From the NCBI RefSeq assembly GCF_900186505.1, contig NZ_LT891969.1:310001-374000 (forward strand): a DNA stretch of 64,000 bases, given 5' to 3'. A program made the position numbers and the translations under genes. A model generated the notes under the pieces. That model ran no database searches. It saw nothing but the letters and a program-made list of their open reading frames with translations, and had not been told where the DNA came from. The DNA is from Enorma phocaeensis. Its GTDB lineage: Bacteria; Actinomycetota; Coriobacteriia; Coriobacteriales; Coriobacteriaceae. Positions 57,112-64,000 of this stretch are shown here, one piece after another. Position 1 is the first letter of the stretch, and each line of letters opens with the position of its first letter.

Positions 57112-57951
57112 CTAACCTAGAGCAGCGGGCTCTGCTTGCAGATAGATCTCGACACGTGTGATGAACTCTTCCTCGCATGCGGTGTCGCGGTTGTCGATCT
57201 CGTATATCTCAAAGGGCGCTGCGTCCTCGCACATGCCTCGCTGGTTGCGTGCTCGCGCGAGTTCTGCCAAAAACCGTGCATCCTGAGCATAGGGGCCTCG
57301 ATACCTCACCGTGAGGTAGTCTCCAGCGGGTAGTTCGAAATCGCTTGGAACGGATTCATCCTCTACGATGAAGAACACCGACTCGAAGACATTTGCTCTA
57401 CCCTGCGCGAGCGCTTCGCAGTCAAAGAACGCGCCGACCGTGAGGCTCCCCAGCAGCGGAAGCTGGTTCTCATAGCGACGGTGCAGGCGCGAGATAAGAA
57501 GATCCATTTCCTCGTCGCGCTCGACATGGCCCGATATTCGCACGCAGCGCCTGATGGGGAAGGAAAGGACCTCTACGCTTCCAAAGGATCCGCCTTCTGC
57601 GGCAGCGATGCGATCGCGTCGGCGCTCGATTGCTTCCTGCCGGAGCTCAAGAGCTACGATCTGCTCTTCTATCAGGCGCTCCTCGTCGGCAAGGAGCGCC
57701 TTGGTCCCAGCGATGTCCTGGTGCTCGAGATAGCGCTTGATGGCTTCCATGCCGAGTCCAAGGCTTCGAAGCTCTTTGATGGCGGCGAGTCGGTAGAGGT
57801 CGTTCAGCCCATATATGCGATATCCGTTCGCGGCTCGCGTGGGGGCGATTACCCCCAACCGCTCGTAATAGCGCAGCGAATCGATGCCGATACCAAAGAG
57901 CCGGGAAATCTCGCTGATGGTGTAGCTGTCTTTGATGCGCGCTCGCTCCAT
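57112..57951 (-). CDS. MerR-family transcriptional regulator with effector-binding domain
   Basis: The 279-residue product has the MerR winged helix (SYTISEISRLFGIGIDSLRY, then YERLGVIAPTRAANGYRIYG), a coiled dimerisation helix (LIEEQIVALELRQEAIERRR) and a C-terminal GyrI-like ligand-binding domain of the BmrR type (ELPAGDYLTVRYRGPYAQDA). Such proteins sense hydrophobic compounds and twist promoters with over-long spacers. The ATG at 57951 is preferred by homology although the purine-rich AAAGGA lies rather far upstream. A matching 19-base-spacer promoter with a dyad lies just upstream facing the divergent YitT-like gene, its likely target. Confidence 0.9.
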   Translation of the reverse strand: MERARIKDSYTISEISRLFGIGIDSLRYYERLGVIAPTRAANGYRIYGLNDLYRLAAIKELRSLGLGMEAIKRYLEHQDIAGTKALLADEERLIEEQIVALELRQEAIERRRDRIAAAEGGSFGSVEVLSFPIRRCVRISGHVERDEEMDLLISRLHRRYENQLPLLGSLTVGAFFDCEALAQGRANVFESVFFIVEDESVPSDFELPAGDYLTVRYRGPYAQDARFLAELARARNQRGMCEDAAPFEIYEIDNRDTACEEEFITRVEIYLQAEPAALG

Positions 57952-57971
57952 AAGGTCTTCATCCTTTGCAT

Positions 57972-58002
57972 TTGACCCTGGTACCGTACCAGAGTTTACC
58001 CT
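57972..58002 (+). promoter_or_regulatory. MerR-type promoter of the YitT-like gene
   Basis: -35 TTGACC (57972-57977) and -10 TACCCT (57997-58002) are separated by exactly 19 bases. A dyad with arms ACCCTGGTAC and GTACCAGAGT about one central base (57975-57995) fills the spacer. This is the classical arrangement recognised by MerR activators, and a MerR gene is divergently transcribed from 57951. Confidence 0.75.
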
Positions 58003-58032
58003 AGACAGGGACAATACGAACAAGAAGGCAAG

Positions 58033-58761
58033 GTGCACGAGGTGTATTCCGGAATGATCGATACCGTCAAGGGCAAATGCTCGGATCTGTTCGCCAAGAC
58101 GAGTCTCAGGTCGCTTGCGCGGCGCTTCGGGACGATCGCACTCGGTTGCGCGATCCTTACGTTCGGCATGCACAACATCCATCAGGTTGTCGGTATCACC
58201 GAGGGCGGTGTTCTCGGGGGAATCCTCCTGTTGAACCATTGGTTCGGCATCGATGCTTCCATAGCCTCTCCCGTACTCGATGCGGTGTGCTATGTGGTTG
58301 GGTTCATCGTGCTTGGTGCGGGCTTTTTGGGCTGGTCTGCGGTATCGAGCGTTCTGCTGGCCTTGTTCTACGCGCTTTGGGAGAGCTTGCCCCATCTTCT
58401 TCCCGACCTTTCGGCGCATCCGCTTATCGCCGCGATCCTCGGCGGCATGTTCGTCGGCGTCGGAGCGGGACTCGTCGTGCGCTGCAATGCGTCTGCCGGA
58501 GGTGACGACGCGCTCGCCCTCTCCATACACAAGCTTACCGGTCTCAAGCTCGCTCGATGCTACCTCTTTACCGACCTCTCGGTTCTCTTGCTCTCGCTCA
58601 GCTACATTCCCGTTACTAAAATCGTCTTCTCTCTGGTAACGGTCTTCATCTCCTCGCCACTCATCGATTTCGTGGTGGGTATGGGCTCTCACGAGAAGGC
58701 CGACGGTACCTGCGTTTCTGTGGACGGCTTGGAAGAGCGGGCTGAACTTAGGGAAGGGTAG
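58033..58761 (+). CDS. YitT-family membrane protein
   Basis: A 242-residue integral membrane protein with five or six helices, in the style of YitT/DUF161: FGTIALGCAILTFGMHNIHQ, then VGITEGGVLGGILLLNHWFG and AILGGMFVGVGAGLVVRCNA with the SAGGDDALALSIHKLTG stretch after it. The family is widespread, of unknown transport function. The usual C-terminal DUF2179 domain is missing. The GTG at 58033 has AAGGC upstream; an ATG at 58054 with GAGGTG is an alternative. It is preceded by the MerR-type promoter, so expression should respond to the regulator's ligand. Confidence 0.82.
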   Translation: MHEVYSGMIDTVKGKCSDLFAKTSLRSLARRFGTIALGCAILTFGMHNIHQVVGITEGGVLGGILLLNHWFGIDASIASPVLDAVCYVVGFIVLGAGFLGWSAVSSVLLALFYALWESLPHLLPDLSAHPLIAAILGGMFVGVGAGLVVRCNASAGGDDALALSIHKLTGLKLARCYLFTDLSVLLLSLSYIPVTKIVFSLVTVFISSPLIDFVVGMGSHEKADGTCVSVDGLEERAELREG

Positions 58762-58883
58762 CGATCATCGGTCCTGTTGCTCATGTCCGCGGCAGGACGC
58801 ATTGGTCGCTGGGAGCGGTTGCGCATGAAGCCGCTTGTTGCGTGACGGCTCCGGTTGACGGCTTGCGATGGCTCCTGGTTCCC

Positions 58884-58889
58884 TACAAT
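58884..58889 (+). promoter_or_regulatory. -10 TACAAT of the thyA-folA-spoU unit
   Basis: TACAAT lies 35 bases before the thyA start. A TTGCGA hexamer stands upstream at 58863-58868, though with only 15 bases of spacing. Fair promoter candidate. Confidence 0.45.
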
Positions 58890-58924
58890 GGAGAACCGAC
58901 CGCTATTTGCGTAAAGGAGCGCCC

Positions 58925-59773
58925 ATGAGCAAAGCAGATCAGCTCTTCGTTAGGATGTGCACGGATATCCTCGACCATGGCACGACCAACGAGGGCGAGA
59001 AGGTGCGTCCGCGCTGGGAAGACGGAACGCCCGCTTACACCATCAAGAACTTCGGTGTGACCGCCCGCTATGACCTGCGCGAGGAGTTTCCCGCGCTCAC
59101 GTTAAGGCGCACGGCGCTCAAATCCGCCATGGACGAGATTCTGTGGATCTACCAGAGGAAATCCAACAACATCCACGACCTTAACAGCCATATTTGGGAT
59201 GAATGGGCTGATGAGACCGGTTCGATCGGCAAAGCTTACGGGTATCAGATCGCTCAGAAGTCCCATTATCCCGAGGGCGATTTCGACCAGATGGACCGTG
59301 TGCTCTACGACTTGGCGCACACGCCGTTCTCGCGCCGCATCATGACGAATATGTACACTTTCTCCGACCTCTCCGAGATGCACCTCTATCCGTGCGCCTA
59401 TAGCGTCACCTATAACGTGACGCATGCCGTCGGCGACGAGCGCCCCACGCTCAACATGTGCCTTATGCAGCGCAGCCAGGACATCCTTGCGGCGAACAAC
59501 TGGAACGTTTGCCAGTATGCGATCTTGCTTATGATGGTCGCGCAGGTGAGCGATATGGTGCCGGGCGAGCTCCTCCATGTGATCGTGGACGCGCATATCT
59601 ACGATCGGCATGTGGATATCGTGCGCGAGCTCATCCAGCGCCCGCAGTACCCGGCGCCGAAGGTCTCGCTCAACCCTGCGGTCAAGAATTTCTACGATTT
59701 CACGACAGATGATCTTATCGTTGAGGACTACCAACATGGCCCGCAGGTGAAGGGGATTCCCATCGCGGTGTAA
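58925..59773 (+). CDS. thyA: Thymidylate synthase
   Basis: Converts dUMP to dTMP using methylene-tetrahydrofolate. The 282-residue product has the catalytic cysteine in MHLYPCAYSVTYNV near residue 157, CLMQRSQDILAANNWNVCQY, and VSDMVPGELLHVIVDAHIYD, plus N-terminal FGVTARYDLREEFPALTLRR. The ATG at 58925 has AAAGGAG upstream; the frame extends 19 codons further but over the promoter. It is followed by folA, which recycles the dihydrofolate made in this reaction. Confidence 0.96.
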   Translation: MSKADQLFVRMCTDILDHGTTNEGEKVRPRWEDGTPAYTIKNFGVTARYDLREEFPALTLRRTALKSAMDEILWIYQRKSNNIHDLNSHIWDEWADETGSIGKAYGYQIAQKSHYPEGDFDQMDRVLYDLAHTPFSRRIMTNMYTFSDLSEMHLYPCAYSVTYNVTHAVGDERPTLNMCLMQRSQDILAANNWNVCQYAILLMMVAQVSDMVPGELLHVIVDAHIYDRHVDIVRELIQRPQYPAPKVSLNPAVKNFYDFTTDDLIVEDYQHGPQVKGIPIAV

Positions 59774-59793
59774 GGCTCAAGAAGGGAGCTCGA

Positions 59794-60402
59794 ATGGGCG
59801 AATCGGTTGCGCTCAAAGCTATCGTTGCGGTGTGCGATGACTGGGGCATCGGGCGCGATGGCGGGATGCTTCTAGAGAATCGTGCCGACATGAGGCACTT
59901 CGTGGCGTGCACCAAGGGGCATGCGGTCATCATGGGCCGAAAGACCCTGGAGAGCTTTCCGGGTGGGCGACCCCTCAAGGACCGGCGCAACATCGTGCTC
60001 ACGCGCGACGTTTCGTTTTCTCGAGACGGCGTCGAGACCGTGCACTCCGTTGATGAGGCTCTTTCCGCCGTGTCGGGGGAGGACGTGGCTTGGGTTATCG
60101 GTGGGGCGGAGGTCTATCGGCAGCTCATCCCTTCGTGCGTTGAGGCGGTGGTGACGAAGAACCACTGTGTGCGCCCTGCCGACTCCTTTTTCCCCAACCT
60201 CGATGACGACCCCTCATGGCGGATCGCCGCTCGGGACGACGGGCACGTGATTCAAGCTGGCGCTGGCGATGAGGGCGTCTCCTTCGAGTTCGTGACCTAC
60301 GAGCGCGTTGATGCCAAGCAGTCCGGATCGAGCTCTTGGATAGACGGTGCGGTCGACCTTATCTCCGCCGTGGTCGATGCTGCATACGATGCGGTGTCCT
60401 AG
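59794..60402 (+). CDS. folA: Dihydrofolate reductase
   Basis: Reduces dihydrofolate to tetrahydrofolate with NADPH. Motifs in the 202-residue product: LKAIVAVCDDWGIGRDGGML, HAVIMGRKTLESFP, RPLKDRRNIVLTRD and VAWVIGGAEVYRQLIPSCVE. The core ends near residue 170; about 32 extra residues (SGSSSWIDGAVDLISAVVDA) follow, possibly an amphipathic helix. The ATG has AAGGGAG upstream. It lies 20 bases after thyA, a common functional pair, and one base before the spoU-type gene. Confidence 0.94.
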   Translation: MGESVALKAIVAVCDDWGIGRDGGMLLENRADMRHFVACTKGHAVIMGRKTLESFPGGRPLKDRRNIVLTRDVSFSRDGVETVHSVDEALSAVSGEDVAWVIGGAEVYRQLIPSCVEAVVTKNHCVRPADSFFPNLDDDPSWRIAARDDGHVIQAGAGDEGVSFEFVTYERVDAKQSGSSSWIDGAVDLISAVVDAAYDAVS

Positions 60403-60403
60403 C

Positions 60404-61300
60404 ATGTACGAGATCATCCGTATCCACACCTTGGAGGATGCCCGTCTCGATGCCTACACAAGGCTCACCGAGCGCGAGCTGAGATGCGTGCTCGAACCCG
60501 AGAAGGGCATCTTCATCGCCGAAAGCCTCAAGGTCATCGAGCGTGCCGTTGAAGCCGGGGTGGAGCCTCTGAGCTTCCTTCTGGGCGAGCGCTGGCTGGA
60601 GCAGATCCTCCCGTTACTAGACTCGCTCGAGACGATCGAGCCGGTGCCGGTTTTCGTGGCTCCGATGGAGCTCATGGAGAAGCTCACGGGTTTTTCCGTC
60701 ACGCGCGGCGCGCTTGCAGCCTGTCGCCGCCCTCCGCTTTCAGATGCTGGGAGTTTTCTGAATTCCCTGGTCGATCGTGCTGGAGGTCGTCCCGTTCGCG
60801 TCTGCGTGCTCGAGGGGATCGTCGACCATACCAATGTGGGTGCGATTTTCAGGAGTGCTGCCGCTCTTAACGTAGACGGCGTTCTGGTGAGTCCCACGTG
60901 CTGCGACCCGCTCTACCGCCGTGCGGTCCGCGTGTCGATGGGAACCGTATTCCAGGTGCCATGGACCAGGATCGGAAGCGATGCCCGCCACTGGCCCGGT
61001 GACGGCTTCGAAGCGCTCCGTCGAGCCGGATTTGCGTCAGCCGCGCTGGCACTCACCGACGATTCCGTGTCCCTCGACGATCCGGCTCTCGCCGAGCACG
61101 AGCGTCTCGCTCTTTTCATGGGTACGGAGGGCGAAGGGCTGTGCTCCCGCACCATTGAGGAATCAGATGTCACGGTGCGGATCCCCATGGCTCATGGCGT
61201 CGATTCCCTGAACGTGGCTGCAGCTTCCGCTGTCGCATTCTGGCAGCTCTGCCCGCATACCTCAAATGCCTATCACTACCGTCCCGGTCGCTACGCATGA
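60404..61300 (+). CDS. SpoU/TrmH-family RNA 2'-O-methyltransferase
   Basis: The 298-residue product has an N-terminal substrate-binding domain (RELRCVLEPEKGIFIAESLK) and a C-terminal trefoil-knot SPOUT domain with motif 1 VDHTNVGAIFRSAAALNVDG, motif 2 LFMGTEGEGL and motif 3 RIPMAHGVDSLNVAAASAVA. It methylates a ribose 2'-OH in rRNA or tRNA; the site cannot be told from sequence. The ATG starts one base after the folA stop. The open frame continues upstream into folA and should be ignored. Confidence 0.9.
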   Translation: MYEIIRIHTLEDARLDAYTRLTERELRCVLEPEKGIFIAESLKVIERAVEAGVEPLSFLLGERWLEQILPLLDSLETIEPVPVFVAPMELMEKLTGFSVTRGALAACRRPPLSDAGSFLNSLVDRAGGRPVRVCVLEGIVDHTNVGAIFRSAAALNVDGVLVSPTCCDPLYRRAVRVSMGTVFQVPWTRIGSDARHWPGDGFEALRRAGFASAALALTDDSVSLDDPALAEHERLALFMGTEGEGLCSRTIEESDVTVRIPMAHGVDSLNVAAASAVAFWQLCPHTSNAYHYRPGRYA

Positions 61301-61361
61301 TGCACCCCTCGGGTTCCTCGGTCGCCATTTGCATCGCGGGGCCATCCCGCGCTCGCGTGTC

Positions 61362-62795
61362 CTACAGCTCTACTTCCCGACGGCTCGATTGCGAGGCGGT
61401 GGCAGTTTCGAGGCGCTCCGCTCGCCGTTCCGCATGGTTGAGCCAATGGCCCCAGTGGTGGTAGCTCACAAACAGGATGGCGGAGAGGATCCAGGTCACT
61501 GGGTAGACCATCAGCATGGTCTCAACCGCATGATGCATCGGTACGATGACGAGCAGCCAGATGACGCGAAAGACCACGGTCCCCAATATGGTGAGGAGCA
61601 TGGGCCTAAGGCTCTCGCCGGAACCGCGTATAGCGCCGGACGTGTTGTCGACTATCGAGTAGAACACGTAGAACGGGGCTATGAAGTGGATCATCGTCGT
61701 GGTGTAGGCGGTGACCGCCGGATCATCGATAAACAGACGCGAGAGCTGGCCCACGAAGGTGACGAGCACCGCAGAGAGGCTTCCTATGAGGACGACGGTT
61801 ATGAGCAGCGAGGTGTGGTAGCCACGGCGCATGCGGTCGTAGTTGCGTGCTCCAAAATTCTGTGCAGCAAACGTCGTCACAGATACGCCGAGCGCCTCGG
61901 TCACCATCCAGATGATCGCATCGAGCCTGCCTGAGAGGCCCCATCCGGTGACCGCATCGGAACCGAATGTGTTCACGGTCGACTGGAGAATGATGTTCGA
62001 GATCGAATAGACCGAAGATTGGATGGCGAGCGGGAGCCCCGTTGCGACCATGCTGCGCAAGATCCTGCTGTCGAAACCAAGCCGTCGCACGTCGAGCCTC
62101 CATGCGCCCTGCGCCCGCGTCAGGCGTCTCACGATGAGGGACGCGTTGATGAATAGGGTCGTCGCGGTTGCAATGCCGCAACCCATGGCCTCAAGATGCA
62201 GCACTGCTACGAAGATGATATCGAGGATTGCGTTGATGACGCAGCCGCTCGCGATGATGAGGGCCGGGGTTCGGGTGTCGCCCACTGAGCGCAGGAGCGC
62301 CGACCCCATGTTAAGGGTGAGCGAGAAGACCATTCCCAAGGCGTAGCAGCGCGAGTAGGGAACCGCTTCGGGCATGAGGTCGTCAGGGGTGCCCATGATG
62401 GTGAGGATCTGGGGGATGAAGAGGGCGCCCGCGATGGACACCGTGAGGCCGAGCACAAGCGCGAGGGCCATCGCCGTATGAATCGAGCGGGATAGGCGCT
62501 CGTCATCATGGCTGCCAAAGAACTGTCCCGAGATCACCGCGCATCCGGCGCCTAGACCAACGGAGAAGCCGACCGCAAGCTCGAATAGCGATGCCGTCGC
62601 CTGCACGCCGCCAAGTGCAAGCTTGCCGCCGAATTGTCCGAGGATGAAGGTGTTGATGAGGGCATGTGCCTGCTGGAAGAACGAGCTGAAGAAGATGGGA
62701 ACGCACAGGAGGAGCAACTGCTGCCAGATAACGCCCGTCGTCACATCGAGCGATGCCGCGCCGGCGTGCCGTGCCAGCCGTCTCCCAAACGCCAT
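61362..62795 (-). CDS. MATE-family efflux transporter
   Basis: The 477-residue product is a twelve-helix multidrug and toxin extrusion protein: VIWQQLLLLCVPIFFSSFFQ at helix 1, NTFILGQFGGKLALGGVQAT, MGSALLRSVGDTRTPALIIA and the second-half repeat GLPLAIQSSVYSISNIILQS. Such carriers use sodium or proton gradients to export organic cations. The ATG at 62795 has a GGAAAGGGG tract upstream and fits the family; an in-frame ATG at 62819 adds eight basic residues. It converges with the spoU-type gene and diverges from ftsH. Confidence 0.92.
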   Translation of the reverse strand: MAFGRRLARHAGAASLDVTTGVIWQQLLLLCVPIFFSSFFQQAHALINTFILGQFGGKLALGGVQATASLFELAVGFSVGLGAGCAVISGQFFGSHDDERLSRSIHTAMALALVLGLTVSIAGALFIPQILTIMGTPDDLMPEAVPYSRCYALGMVFSLTLNMGSALLRSVGDTRTPALIIASGCVINAILDIIFVAVLHLEAMGCGIATATTLFINASLIVRRLTRAQGAWRLDVRRLGFDSRILRSMVATGLPLAIQSSVYSISNIILQSTVNTFGSDAVTGWGLSGRLDAIIWMVTEALGVSVTTFAAQNFGARNYDRMRRGYHTSLLITVVLIGSLSAVLVTFVGQLSRLFIDDPAVTAYTTTMIHFIAPFYVFYSIVDNTSGAIRGSGESLRPMLLTILGTVVFRVIWLLVIVPMHHAVETMLMVYPVTWILSAILFVSYHHWGHWLNHAERRAERLETATASQSSRREVEL

Positions 62796-62839
62796 TGCCG
62801 CCCCTTTCCTCCTGCGCATGAAGTCGTGTGTTTACTCAC

Positions 62840-62868
62840 TTGCCCACTGGGTATCCTCATACCATTAT
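62840..62868 (+). promoter_or_regulatory. Promoter candidate for ftsH
   Basis: -35 TTGCCC (62840-62845) and -10 CATTAT (62863-62868) with exactly 17 bases between. The ftsH start lies 27 bases past the -10 box. Confidence 0.45.
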
Positions 62869-62894
62869 GAACGTACGGAATGGAGTTGTTCCTG

Positions 62895-64000
<1,106 letters not shown>

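Noticed and set aside
57112..58692. A 526-codon minus-strand frame as one large MerR fusion
   Set aside because: The upstream half is antisense to the YitT-like gene and crosses the promoter; the MerR domain starts at 57951.

Overview
The window is high-GC bacterial chromosome, mostly core genes in tight runs, with one AT-richer accessory island. The gene set points to an intestinal actinobacterium of the class Coriobacteriia, most likely Collinsella or a close relative: a glgB-glgP-glgC-glgD-glgA glycogen cluster with a GlgC/GlgD pair, a full-length AdhE, and an actinobacterial coaD / SepIVA-like / DUF177 / rpmF / plsX / acpP / rnc / smc / ftsY run. This taxonomic call is inference from gene content and base composition; no rRNA or tRNA gene is visible.

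Layout. 1-6790 (+): the end of metK fused to a GNAT acetyltransferase domain, then priA, def, fmt and rsmB. 6879-20339 (-): a zinc-ribbon protein and the storage-polysaccharide block: a GH13-GH77 fusion, glgA, glgD, glgC, glgP, glgB. GlgA and GlgB both carry long lysine/alanine/threonine-rich C-terminal tails that look like histone H1 tails. 20594-21972 (+): a HAD phosphatase and thiamine pyrophosphokinase. 22107-25611 (-): adhE and an APH-fold kinase-like gene. 26358-26546 (-): rpmB. 27066-31171 (+): a heterodimeric ABC exporter with one degenerate ATP site. 31268-32653 (-): a MurT-type Mur ligase without an adjacent gatD. 32961-46468 (+): asp23-like, fakA-like, recG, rsmD, coaD, a coiled-coil gene, DUF177, rpmF, plsX, acpP, rnc, smc, ftsY. 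54646-64000: ffh, an AEC transporter (+), a MerR regulator (-) divergent from a YitT-like membrane protein (+), thyA-folA-spoU (+), a MATE transporter (-) and the start of ftsH (+, cut by the window end).

The island (about 46469-54640) separates ftsY from ffh, the two halves of the SRP targeting pathway. It holds a hydrolase lacking its 5' end, an IS30-family element, an IS1595-family element, an IS110-family element with a structured leader that may encode a bridge RNA, a membrane protein with zinc ribbons at both ends, an unknown 140-residue protein and a small XRE regulator. The IS30 and IS1595 copies both sit inside one gene. Removing each element with one copy of its target duplication restores an uninterrupted 332-codon frame for a zinc-ribbon / transmembrane / glucosaminidase protein. 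The two zinc-ribbon membrane genes share their N-terminal design and are neighbours, so they may have formed a small cell-envelope module that is now broken.

The most unusual items are the H1-like tails on two glycogen enzymes, the MetK-GNAT fusion, the reconstructable doubly interrupted gene, the candidate bridge RNA, and a textbook MerR-type promoter (19-base spacer filled by a dyad) in front of the YitT-like gene.
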